64,000 nucleotides of DNA from Toxotes chatareus (taxonomy: Eukaryota > Chordata > Actinopteri > Toxotidae). The notes under the pieces were generated by a model, which was given only the letters and a program-made list of their open reading frames with translations, had not been told where the DNA came from and did not search any database. The position numbers and the translations under genes are program-made. The stretch covers positions 25,815,577 to 25,879,576 of the forward strand of contig CM028884.1 in NCBI GenBank assembly GCA_016801885.1, read 5' to 3'. The stretch's first letter is position 1. Each line of letters begins with the position of its first letter. Positions 18,248 through 30,700 of this stretch are shown here, piece by piece.

Positions 18248-19050
18248 AGGCCAAGTGCACAGTTATTCAAAAACCATTCAGTATCACAGCGGTAAAGCAG
18301 AGAGGACTGTGTCAGGTCCTAAAAGGTAATTACGTATACAGTAAGAAGTAAATATTATCTTACTTTTTGCAAACAAAATGTGTGTTTCCACTCTGAAATA
18401 ATTTTATGGACAATATCTATATTCTCACATACAGTGCACCGTTCAGCTGTAGGATCTAGGTATAATTTCTGGTCTTGTTTTGTTGTGTCAGAGATAAAAA
18501 ACGTGTATTTTGTCTGATAGTTTAATACAAAACCATTAGAAACTTTTTATTTGGTGCCGTGGATGTCGTCAGGTGAGCTGGATGTAATCATCATTACGCT
18601 CCTTAAACACTGTCAGACGCACAATGAACAGTTAAAAACAAGGATGCAGCAGAGCCCGACATGTTGTCTTTTCTATTCCACCTGACAAAACCCGTCATTG
18701 TCCCATCACAGTGTTTGCCATCTACTGATAAAATCTCATATGTTTACACAACAGATTCATTTAAACAGTAAAATGTAGGTCACTCATGAGTCCACACCGG
18801 TTCATACTGATGACAGCCTCAGCTGATGTTTACACAAGCAAACAGCATAAGCTTACACAATATTGTTTGCTTGATAAATGCGTACCAGACAGTAGCAGCC
18901 GTAACATTAATGCTGCCGGTGAGGTCTCATCAATATGTATGTTTGCATCAGCTGGTGCAGGAGTACAGCACCGTGTTCACCTCGGCCCAGTGAACCAGTT
19001 GATGACTGGGATTCTTCCCGGAAGGAAACTGGATCAAAATCAGAGCTGCT

Positions 19051-19056
19051 AATAAA
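19051..19056 (+). terminator. Candidate dapk2 polyadenylation signal
   Basis: AATAAA about 800 bases past the dapk2 stop codon, on the same strand. Earlier weaker variants cannot be excluded. Confidence 0.35.
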
Positions 19057-20429
19057 TTAGTACTTTTCAAACATAGCCACTAAATCCTAAATTGTTTGAG
19101 ATGCAGAATTTAAGAAGTCCTCAATACAGCTGTAGAATTCTGTTTTTCTCATGAAAAATCAGCACAGTCATGCAGAATCAGCTACATGACAGTTGTTTTC
19201 ATTTTCAGTTTGTGGTGGTGAAAATGGTCCCATGATGCATTTAAAATACCATTTCAAGGTCAAGGCAAAACAAATAAGAAAACTTTAAGACAACCTGGTC
19301 CAGCTGCTGAATCATGGAGCTAACAAGTGTGCCGGCCGCGGGGCATTAGTCATGAAGGCAGTGATGAGAGGTGCTGCCTGCAGGGATCTGCTGGAACAGA
19401 TCTGAGACTGTGACCGGCTGGGACGTGACCAAGTCTTCAGACCAGGAGGGGAAGCAGCACCTCCTGAAATCAACACCCGCGGAACTGGCTTCCACACCAT
19501 ATGTAGATACTCACTACTATTCTGAGAGCACCAGTGTATTTATGTGATGCTTATTTTAAGTAGCAGACTGGATTAGAGCAGCACTTTTAATAACTGATAC
19601 TATAACTAAATCATTTTGATAATAGATAATGGCTGTAAACCTGTCATGGGTTACAAACAGCTAAACCGGGTTTCTTCGGTCTCCTGAACGCGTTGTCAGA
19701 GAGAATCTCCTGTTATTGATGAAATTCATTCAATGTCTAACACATCAGTCAAAATAATTTTTTTTCATCAGCATTTTGAATGATAGTTGAATTGTTTAAA
19801 GTCCATACCAATCAACTGCATCAGCTTCTCAGGTGAGAGGATCTGATCTGTTGAGTCATCAAATACACAGTTTTTAATGTTTCCTTGAGTCCTTGTCACT
19901 GTGACAGTATTATGTTTGACTTAAAGTTAAGGTTTGATTAAACTTTTTCAGTAATGCTGACAGGATCAGGCAGTTTCCTGTCTGTCACACACACTTAACT
20001 ACAGTGTAAGCACTAAGATGACTGAAGCTTCTCCAGCTCTTCATTTATTCAAACTGCTGGCCCATAACAATCTCCACCTATTCCACCAAATTCATCCAAA
20101 CTGCAGCTTGTGTTTGTTTATCTGAGCATGTTTTCATGTTTTCCCCCGTCAGCCCCGCCCCGCCCCGAAAAAACTTTAAAAACAAAAAAAACTTCAGTGA
20201 ATAGGATGTGCCTCTGAGATAAGGTGGGAGCTTCAGCTCAGGCCGGGGCTCTTCTAAGGCTGCATTGGCAAGATAACCACAAAACCCTCTGTAGACTCCA
20301 CTTTACGCCATATCACCACTGAATTTCTGTTAACATCACCTTAACAGCTGGAACTTTAGTATTTATGATCAGTGTAGAATCACCACAAAAATACATATTT
20401 GCATATAGAAATATGAATATGCACACACA

Positions 20430-20548
20430 TAATATTTTAAATAATACTTTAATAATTTTTTAAATATATATATGCATTATTATATTTTTTTTAATATTCG
20501 TTTATTTTATTTATGTATTTATTTATTTGTTTATTTATTTATTTTGAA
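20430..20548. repeat. AT-rich tract with (TTTA)n
   Basis: Almost pure A/T with ATATATAT and then repeated TTTA/TTTG units. Low complexity, between dapk2 and herc1. Confidence 0.75.
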
Positions 20549-20607
20549 CCCGTTACTGGTTTCAGTGTTGTGGCTGATCGGTTAATCGGTGTAAATGGTG
20601 GAAGCAT

Positions 20608-20662
20608 GCAGGCAGACAGGACCGGCAGACAGACAGACAGACAGACAGGGAGGCAGACAGGT
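20608..20662. repeat. (GACA)n microsatellite
   Basis: Repeated GACA/GGCAGACAG units upstream of the proposed herc1 first exon. Confidence 0.8.
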
Positions 20663-20799
20663 CCCAACGTCACAGCCCGGGGCTGGGGCTCAGTGAGGGG
20701 CTGGGGCTGAGCAGACTGCTACCCGGAGTCATTGCAGTGGAAGGTACGGGAGAGGCGGGCGGGGGCATGGAAATCCATGCATGGCTCAGTCTCCTTTCA

Positions 20800-20914
20800 C
20801 AGTAACGTTATCAAAGCGCACGGATATTGACTGAACTGTTCGTGTTTATGCAATGAAGCGCCGCCAGGTCCTTGTGTAAGCACAACCCAAAGAAGAGGAG
20901 GAGGCCTTTTACTG
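20800..20914 (+). promoter_or_regulatory. Candidate noncoding exon 1 of herc1
   Basis: A strong donor (ACTG then GTAAGC) lies at 20914/20915, just downstream of a GC-richer stretch. The first herc1 coding exon has an acceptor at 22821, so at least one upstream exon is needed. The left limit is a guess. This stretch has two tiny upstream ORFs: ATG CAA TGA at 20848, and an 8-codon one starting at 20853 that ends in TAA. The intron 20915-22821 holds no recognised coding sequence. Confidence 0.4.
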
Positions 20915-22821
20915 GTAAGCGAGCTTTTATTCCAGCTAGCGTCAGGAAAGTGGAGCTAGCAGGCTAACCTGCTATGATACAGCAGATAAGCCAAAATACT
21001 GGCCAAATTATCTCACATTACATGGAGTTGGTCTTGTTGGACAGGTATGCATGCTGGCATGAGCACGTAGCTCATTTATTAGCCCCCTGTCATGCCTGCA
21101 TATAAGGGTGTTAGGTCTGTGTTGAGGTGTTTTATTCTTTGCTAGCTGAGTGACGTGAGGGAAGTTAGCTAACGCTAGCTAACGTAAACAGTAGCGTCAG
21201 TTGCCAGACGCCTTTCTCGGTTTATTTCAAAAACAAACTGTCAGCAGTTGAACGCCTTGTTTAGAGCTAGAGCTAGTTAGTCTGCTGTTAACGTTAGCCG
21301 CGCAGAGTAATGTCATGTGTCGTCGTTGTTTCCCAGTTTCCTGAACGCTGTCAGTGATTTGTGTAGCTGTTAGCTGCTGGCGATTAACGTTTCTAATCTG
21401 AAACAACAAGCAGGTTAGCAGCCCACTCCGCTCTCAGGCCAGCTGTGTCACAGGGCCAGCTGTCTAATTTCGTCTGCCGGTGGTTGGCCGTGAGCTAACA
21501 ACCTCAGCTAGAGCCTAAATTAAGCTAGTTTTAGCATGGGCCGTGCTGGGTGCTACTCGCTAATAGTCCTACTGTAGCTGTATCGTTGCTTGAACAGCTG
21601 TAATTGCTGCCTTATCAGATCGGGAGAGTCTGAAGAGAGTCAGTCACCTTCGCAATGAACTGGAGCAAAACAGGCACCAGGATGGAACTACAGCTCAAAA
21701 TGTCAATGCTAAACATGATATTTACTTTTACAACAGGTTGATGAACTTAGATCTGGTTCTAGTGGATATGCAGAAACACGTAATGATTGTGTTGACCTGC
21801 AGACACTGAACCACAGATTTAAGCTACTTCCAAAACCCCATTTCTCTGAGTAATGTGTCTTACTGTGTGTACTCCCCCTCACATGTTCATAGAAGCTCTT
21901 ATACGTTCATGCCAGCCCCGGGTAGCTGGCACAAGTGTTCACAAGTCAAACAGAAAGGTGGAGGTGCTGTGTCTGGGAATGGGGTTTATTTCAGCAGTGA
22001 GATAATCTCACCTGTAACTGGTGATATAAACTCTGCACAAAATCTGAGACATTTTTGTTGATTGAAGTCTGTGATAATTTCTAAAGGGTTTTTGTCCTCG
22101 GTGGTGTTGTATTGGCTTACACTACTGTTTTGAAAGTTCCACCTTAGTTTATATACAAGATTGGGACAGATATTAGAAAAATCTGTCAACAGTGCAGTCA
22201 AACACAGCAGGAAACGTCAGTGGGAAACGTCGCTCCTCGGCTGCATTGTCCTCGGGCTCTGAAACATTTCTAGATTAACGGTGTATAATAAAAGACAGTG
22301 TTGGTGGTTGATTATTGTTGGTGAGTTCTTTGGACCTCACTGTTATGTGTGTCTCTCACAGATATGCTTGGTTGCTCACATACTTGTAACATCTCAATCT
22401 CAGTGTTCTTTGTATTTTCCTCTCCTCTGATCTGACTCTAATTGACCTACGGTACTTGCTTATATCTATCATCCCCTGCAGTTTCACTCTTTGCACAGTT
22501 TTGATAGTGACATTGATTTTCAGCCTTTGCTGGTGTCATGTTGTAGTAGTAACAAAGTATGAGTTAGCACATGACTAAGCACTTTACAGAACTGCTTCCA
22601 CAGGAAACAGTCATTTCCAGGGAAGTGATTGTTTCTTCATCTAAAGTCATATGAATATCCAGCAGTGTTGAATTTGTTGAGGTTGGCTCTGAGAAGAATT
22701 TTGCAAACTGGAGTTTTACATGGACATAAAAATAGATTTTGCCCAGTTCATGTGTTTGATGAGATTTCTATTTTCAAGCTTGACAATAACGTTTTATATG
22801 ACGTCCACTCAATGTTTTCAG

Positions 22822-22857
22822 GACGGATGGCTCCAGAGTGACATGCCATGGCTTTAA
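22822..22857 (+). promoter_or_regulatory. Two short upstream ORFs at the herc1 start codon
   Basis: In the exon that carries the herc1 ATG (acceptor TTTTCAG ends at 22821), ATG GCT CCA GAG TGA occupies 22827-22841 and ATG CCA TGG CTT TAA occupies 22843-22857. The second overlaps the herc1 ATG at 22848 in another frame. The herc1 ATG itself has a strong context (GCCATGG). Confidence 0.7.
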
Positions 22858-24753
22858 TGATCCCCCCGGTGAAGCTCAAATGGCTCGAGCACCTAAACAG
22901 CTCATGGATCACGGAGGACAGCGAGTCGATAGCCACACGGGAGGGAGTTTCAGTGCTCTACTCAAAGCTGCTGACCAACAAAGAGGTTGTGCTGCTGCCC
23001 CAGCAGGTGCTTTGTCTGAAGGGCCCCCAGCTTCCAGACTTTGAGCGGGAATCCCTCTCCAGCGATGAGCAGGAGCACTACCTGGATGCTCTTCTCAGCA
23101 GCCAGTTGGCCTTGGCCAAGATGGTCTGCTCTGACTCGCCCTTTGCTGCTGCACTGCGCAAACGTGTGCTGGTGCTCCAGCGCATCTTCTATGCGCTTTC
23201 CAACAAGTACCACGACAAGGGAAAGGTCAAGCAGCAGCAGCACTCACCAGAGAACAACTCAGGCTCGGCTGATCTGCACTCTGTCAGCGAGCGGCCGCGC
23301 TCCAGCACTGACGCCCTCATCGAGATGGGCGTTCGCACGGGCCTCAGCCTTCTTTTCGCTCTCTTGCGCCAGAGCTGGATGATGCCTCCTCCGCCCAGTC
23401 CCGGTGGAGGTCCTGGGGGCAACATAAACTTGTGTAATGATGTAATTCACACAGCCATCGATGTAGTTAGCTCCCTGCCACCCCTCTCTCTGGCCAACGA
23501 GAGCAAGATCCCGCCAATGGGCCTGGACTGCCTGGCCCAGGTCACCACTTTTCTGAAGGGGGTGACCATGCCAAACTCTGGGGCGGATATTTTAGGGCGA
23601 CGCCTTGCCTCAGAGCTGCTGCTAGGGCTGGCCTCCCAGAGGGGTTCCCTGCGCTACTTGCTGGAGTGGATTGAGATGGCCTTGGCCGCATCAGCTGTGG
23701 TCAGCACTATGGAGCAGAACAAGGTGCTACAGAACCAAGAGGGCCTCATTGGCTATGATTGTTTCATGAACATCCTCATGCAGATGAGACGCTCTTTGGT
23801 AAGTAAACGTTGAAAATACAGGCAGATGGGAAGCGCCTTGAACTGAGCATTAAATTAGACATTGTTCATTCAAACAGTGTTTTTTTCCCTCTTGAAGTAA
23901 AGCTGTGATAGAACAGTAGAAATATCAGCCAGATGTTTTTACTTGGAGATGATCAGTAAACCAGGATCTGGATTCTGCACCAGAGTGTTGCTGAAGTGAA
24001 TTCTCACAAACATAATGCAGGCTGGAAATAAACACTTGATGATATAAGAATAGATGTTATATAAGTATGTGAGAGTTTTGGTTCTCTAAAATGGAGCATG
24101 TGTTGTGGCCTGCTTTGGATGGTGTCAGATTTAATAGTGCACGTGTAATTTAATGTTTCTACACTGAGGTCTTTTACAATGGCAATGTTTACACTGTTGT
24201 AAAGCCATTCGTGGTCTGAGCATGTATTTGTGTATGTGATTGTGTGTTTGTGTTTGTCTCAGGGCTCCTCAGCAGATCGCAGTCAGTGGCGAGAACCCAC
24301 ACGGACCTCTGACGGCCTGTGCTCGCTGTATGAGGCAGCGCTCTGTCTGTTTGAAGAAGTAAGAGATTAAAGTAGTGTTTTACATTCAGGGTTTTGTTTC
24401 ATTACATTGACCTTAATTTATGTGTAAGAGTAGCCTGAGATTATTTTAGATCAGACCAGTTCCTCCTGCGTGTGTTGAAATACCTCAGAATTGCTTAGGC
24501 TGTTATCTGTCACCTGCAGATCATCCTACATTCCCTTAATCATGTCTTTTTATTCCAGGTATGCCGAATGGCATCAGACTACTCTCGCACCTGTGTCAGT
24601 CCGGACAGCATACAGACTGGCGAGGCACCCGTGGTGTCCGAAACCTGTGAGGTGTACGTGTGGGGCAGTAACAGCAGCCACCAGCTAGTGGAGGGTACAC
24701 AGGAGAAGATCTTACAGCCCAAGTTGGCTGCCAGTTTCGCCGATGCACAGACC
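22848..24753 (+). other. herc1: herc1 N-terminal exons before RCC1-like domain 1
   Basis: Exons 22848-23798, 24263-24358 and 24559-24753 (residues 1-414). The first is unusually long (317 codons). It codes a helical region followed by a Ser-rich stretch and a Pro/Gly insert (MMPPPPSPGGGPGG) that I believe is longer than in mammals. The frame ends MRRSL, then GSSADRSQW in the next exon. RCC1-like domain 1 begins in the third exon with CEVYVWGSNSSHQL. Confidence 0.93.
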
Positions 24754-27700
24754 GTAAGAGAGAACAGTCCACACATCTGCTGCAGAGCTGTATGTCTGCA
24801 CATGTTGAGACACCAAACATTATGTTAATCCTGTGCTCATCATCAGAAGTCGACTTTCACAGGGTTGTTTCGTGAGGTTTTGGCAAATAGGATGTTGGCT
24901 TTAAAGGAGAAAAATATATATTTTCCCTCAAGGCATGAATGATATTAATCAGCATAAAACAGGGCAGTTACGTAGACGTGGTGACGCAATTCATTCAGAT
25001 TCAAATTTGACTGATTCTGCCACAGGGAAACTGCACCTGCAGATCAAAGCAATGTGACTGTATTATAGATTGGCAGAGGCAGAGACCTGCACTCTTCAAG
25101 ACAGAGGAGGTCTTATTTCCCTCCTGCAGCGGAGGGAAATAAGATCTTTTTATATTTCTGGAGAGAAAGGAAACACCATTATGGAGATAAGAGACGGTTA
25201 CACACCATATAATTCCCATTTTCCCACTGTGCTTTCCTGTTTCTCCCCTCCCAGTTCATTTTTGTCGCAGCATCTTTGATTGATGTGCACTGAGACCTTT
25301 GTACTTTTGTACGTTGCTTTTTGATCGGATGAATAAAAGGGAGAATCACAAACATAATTATGTAAAAAAACTGAAGGAAAACTATGTGAAATAGTTGTGG
25401 GTGTTATTAAATATGTGGCTATCATAGACTTTGAAATGGATGATGGGTAATATGGCATGCTGTCTCATGATACTCTGTAGCTCACTCACTCACTCACTCA
25501 CAGCAGGATGACAGTGATCATTTCTCCTCATGTCTCTGCAGATTGAGGCAGGTCAGTACTGCACGTTTGTGATCTCTTCTGACGGCTCTGTTCGGGCCTG
25601 CGGGAAGGGCAGCTACGGCCGCTTGGGCCTCGGGGACTCGAACAACCAGTCGACGCTGAAGAAGCTGACCTTTGAACCCCACCGTGCCATCAAAAAGGTG
25701 TCCTCGTCCAAGGGCTCAGATGGCCACACGCTGGCCTTCACTACGGAGGGTGAGGTGTTCAGCTGGGGTGACGGTGATTATGGCAAACTGGGTCACGGGA
25801 ACAGCTCAACACAGAAATACCCTAAACTTATCCAAGGGCCACTGCAGGGGAAGGTAGGGTTTCACCCAGCATTTGAATACAACTTGGTAGAATGACATGG
25901 TATTTTATTCACATGGTAAACATTCCAGCTTTTCATTCTTTTCAGTCCTGTGCATTCTGCATTCTTCTTTTTCTTTTCTCTGAGTTTCTTCTAGGTGTTT
26001 TGTCCTGTGCCTCTTATTTTTAAAACAGACACAGGAAGTAGCTCTTGTCTTTTTGCCTGTGTGTTTACTGGTATTAACTAACTATGATAATGTGTGTGTC
26101 TTTTGTTCTGTGACAGGTGGTGGTTTGTGTGTCTGCTGGCTACAGACACAGTGCAGCAGTGAGCGAGGATGGAGAGCTGTACACATGGGGTGAAGGAGAT
26201 TTTGGAAGATTAGGTGAGTTTCTGAACTGTTAAAACACACCTGTACTACACACCTGTTATTTATTGTTCCTGGGCTTCAAAACGTTGGAGCTGTGAGCAG
26301 AGATGGACGTGAAGGTTGGAAGGTTTCTGTGGACTGTCTGTTGTACACCCTGTCCTTCCACAAAAAGACGTCTTTTCAGCTCTGATGGTTTAACCTAATA
26401 AGAAACTTCACAGTTAGCACATGACTAAGCACTTTATAGCTGCATATACAGTACACGATTTCCTGCATTGATTATCTTGTATGGGATATTTTATGCTCAG
26501 TGAATCGTCGGTTCTTGTAGTCTTGTAGAAACGGGCAGGTGTAAAGACGTTAGTGACATGGGCCGAAAATGCTTTGACTGGGTCGGAACATCTCTGAGAT
26601 GGCCACGGTGCCATGAACCATGGGCTGGTAACAGGATGTTTGGGGATGTGCTGGAGCAACAGGCCCGGTCTGCTGGGGCTTGTAACACACAGGAAGTAAA
26701 CGATCTGCTGCTGAATAATTTCTGTTTCCAGATTCCACACGAACCTTCGGGTCTCGTAGAGTCTGAGCTCTTTTGCCAGCACTCGAAGGGCCAAGAGCAT
26801 ACTAGGCCGGGGCAGGTCATCATGACTCATCGGTGTGTATTGTAAAGTCAAGTCAGTTTAATGTATATGGCCCAAAATCACACACACACACACACACCGG
26901 CTGCGTGTGTTGTGTCATTTGAAGCCCATAGCTCACGCTGAACACGTCACACAGACAGAAATAGTAGTCAGGGGGTAAAGTAGCTGTGATGTGCTGATCC
27001 AGGGAGCGAGTGTGATGAAGTTGCTGCTTCTGTAGAGAGATGGTGCTCGTCAGTGCTGGGAATTAGGACAGTGGCATGTCCTGACACGTCGCTGTAGGGT
27101 GAACTTACATCGAAAACATCGTTTTGACTCTCATCAGATTCACACAAGGAAAAACTCTGTGTTCTGTCATTTCCACGTATGAACAACCTGCTTTGTTTCA
27201 TCGCTTGGGAGCGCAGGTCACGGTGACAGCAACAGCCGAAACATTCCTACCCTGGTTAAAGACATCAGCAATGTGGGAGAGGTGTCCTGTGGTAGCTCCC
27301 ATACCATCGTACTGTCAAAGGATGGACGGACTGTGTGGTCCTTTGGAGGAGGGGACAACGGTGTGTAAACCCTTCGCCGTGACATCACTTTGTTGTTTAA
27401 CATCTATTTTGAATATTTCAAATAACAATTAATGCCATGAATTTAATTATTTGTTTGAAATATACGATTGGAATATGAGCCGCTTCCAAAGGATGACATT
27501 TCTAAAGTTTGTGCTCACAGTGCATTTTTTTTATGCTCTGGATTTACAGTATGTTTAAATGTTTAGTTTATGTTTCTGGTCTGTGTGAACAAACATTAGC
27601 GTGTCACTAGAATGTGAGAATATGCTGATACTGTAAATAAATCAGTCTGAGGAAAGCCATGTGTTGTCTCGCAGGAAAACTAGGTCATGGTGATACTAAC

Positions 27701-30700
27701 AGAGTCTACAAGCCAAAAGTAGTGGAGGCCCTGCAAGGGATGTTCATCAGAAAAGTGTGTGCAGGAAGCCAGTCGTCTCTTGCCTTAACCTCTACTGGAC
27801 AGGTAGGACATCAGTCCTGTGTTATTAACCAGGATGTGGTTTGTTCTTGAACATTTGTCACAGAGAAGGAATTTCATGCAGCTGTTAATGCATTCCTGCT
27901 GACAGCTGGCTGGACGTTGGCAGGGATATATTTCAGGGTCAGGACTTGTTATGTAACACAGCTCTTCTTTCATTTGTTTTCTCTGTTTTTCAGGTGTATG
28001 CTTGGGGCTGTGGTGCCTGCCTGGGGTGTGGTTCTTCCGAGGCCACAGCACTCAGACCCAAACTAATCGAGGAGCTGGCTACCACCAGGGTGGTGGACAT
28101 TTCTATAGGGGACAGTCACTGCCTGGCACTGTCGCATGGTATTTGTCTGCTGCTGCGTTTTTCGTGTTCTTACCCTCTTGAAGTACTTCTCTGTAAACAG
28201 CCGCTGCTGTATTGACCGAAACACGTTCACATGCTGTCGGGGATCGGCACACGGTGTTACAGTGCATGTTGAATCCACTGCCTCTGTCAGCCACAGTGTG
28301 AATGCTACTCTGCTGACACAGCAAGATTTTGTGTTTGTTAAACATGTGACAGGGCTGTCGCAAGTACCATCATGTAATAGCAAATACACTGACCAAATTT
28401 GTTTAGGCTAATATTTCACCTCTGACTCTTCAGGACGTCTCTAATACACTTAGTTAATACATATTACACATATTCTGCCACATTATTATTTTGTGTTTTT
28501 TTGTAAAGTTTGAATTATCATCACAGCCGTATCTAAAATCGTATTACTTGATATCTTCTCAACCACCATCTAGACAATGAAGTATATGCATGGGGCAACA
28601 ACTCCATGGGCCAGTGTGGCCAGGGCAACTCCACAGGGCCGATCACCAAGCCCAAGAAGGTCGTCGGCCTGGACGGAGTCGCCATTCAGCAGATCTCAGC
28701 CGGCACATCTCACAGCCTGGCCTGGACGGCCCTGCCCAGAGACAGGTCAGTTACCAGCAGAGTCAATACACAGGCTGAAGGGCAGGTAACATCAGGGGAG
28801 GGAGGGCGAAGGTGAGTGCTGATGTCACCACACTTTATGCTTAATAGGGATTGTGTAAGAAGTCAAAGGTCAGTAACCACGTGTGAAATGTGCAGCACTG
28901 TTTCCCCCTGTGTTACACCTGGAGGGCTCCCGGTGTCTGTGTGCTGACCTACAGTACAGACACACTCGTATTTATTTGACTTTGGGAAAGTATTTTATAC
29001 ACACAGTTATTCTCATATGTTTTAAATGTATTTTTAATTGTTCGTGAGCAGTTTTTATGTTCACAACAGATTGTCCAGATCTCTTCCATCTCTTTACCAC
29101 TTCAGCGCCTTTGAAATACTCGAGCAGTTGCTAACGTTTCACTCACTGTGGCTCTCTAGACAAGTGGTGGCATGGCACAGACCATACTGCGTCGACCTCG
29201 AAGAAAGCACCTTTTCCCACTTGCGCTCGTTCCTTGAGCGCTACTGTGATGGCATCAACAGTGAGGTTCCTCCTCTCCCCTTCCCCTCGTCCAGGTAAAT
29301 ACACACAGCCTGCAAACCACCACCACTACGAGTGGCATTAATGAGCAGCATACCGACAAGTGAAGGCAGATTTACAGCTATTCCTTTTTTATCCCCTGGT
29401 TTGTTTTTCTGGAACTTGCTTGTTTCACAGATTCTCGCCCGTTTACCTTCTTTCCTCTTCATTTTTAAATTTGTTTCACAATAAATGTGCACAATTATAA
29501 ACAGAAATTCGGAGTAATTTGTTTTATGCGTTTGCAGGGAACATCATAACTTCCTCAAGCTGTGCCTTCGGCTTTTGTCCAATCACCTGGCTCTGGCTTT
29601 GGCCGGGGGTGTGGCCACTAGTATTTTAGGTCGACAGGCCAGGCCCCTGAGGAACCTGCTCTTCAGGCTGATGGACTCCTCTGTGCCAGATGAGATTCAG
29701 GAGGTAAGAGAAGAGTAGATGCACTTCAGGTCATCGGGGAAATAGTTAGGAGCAAAGTAATGTACAGACTATAAGAAAAAAAATGGCAGTGAAGCTGCAT
29801 GTGACCTTTTCATGTCACCTTAAAAACACCTTTCTTTCCTTTCATTTGGTGATTATGGTAGAGGACAGTAAGACAGTAATGTCCTGTCAACAGGTTTTTA
29901 ATCTGTAGGCCTTCATCACGTCACAGGAAGCAGTGACAGAATGTGGGTGTGTGTCTGTCCCATCAGGCGGTGATTGAGACGCTGTCTGTGGGTGCGACCA
30001 TGCTGCTGCCTCCACTGAGAGAGAGGATGGAGCTTCTTCACTCCTTGCTGCCTCAGGGCCCTGACAGATGGGAGAGTCTCTCCAAAGGACAGGTACCGTA
30101 TGCTGCCTAATACAGAGCTGTGTATTTTGAAATGTGGATTTAACATCAGCAGTTCTGAGCACTTTTGCTTTGTGAACCTGTAACAGCTAATCTATAACAG
30201 TAGGGACTTGTAGGGACTTCTCCTTAATTTCAGTTGCCCCTCAGATTATACAAATTAGTGCAGCTAAAATGTGCATGGGCTGATCAGTGTCTAAGTCGTT
30301 GCGACTTGTAGACAGGGCATTATTTAAAGTATAGTCTGACGCATGGTGAATGCAGCTTTGAGCTGCTTGGTTAAAGGGTCACTTTATTTGGTTGGGTGTA
30401 TGGACGGTGTCTTGTTTAACATCAAAACAAATCTTTTCTATGAAAGTCACATAAATGTTTTTATTCATAGTTCATGAAAAAAAAATTGTAATGGAAAACA
30501 AGAAATCACAGAAATGTAATTAGCTGTTGCTGCCAACGTTTCTTCATGGACAGACTTGTTGACTGTCTGTACGCTGGCCTTATTTCCCTGATAACTCTAT
30601 AAACAAAGACACGGTGTTGTCCTCAGTATGAACCCACAGTGCCAAAATGTTTTCCATCATCGTTGTTTAGCTCTCTTGAAGGTTGGTGTTTTCCTCATCT

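Larger units (their letters stand above)
18248..20799. other. dapk2 3'UTR and intergenic spacer
   Basis: No exon recognised. The dapk2 3'UTR starts at 18248. The first AATAAA I find on the plus strand is at 19051-19056, a candidate polyadenylation signal. The rest is AT-rich unique-looking sequence. A GC-box run (GCCCCGCCCCGCCCCG) lies near 20152-20167 and simple repeats at 20455-20650. I looked for an alternative dapk2 last exon coding a calmodulin-binding tail and saw none. Confidence 0.4.
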
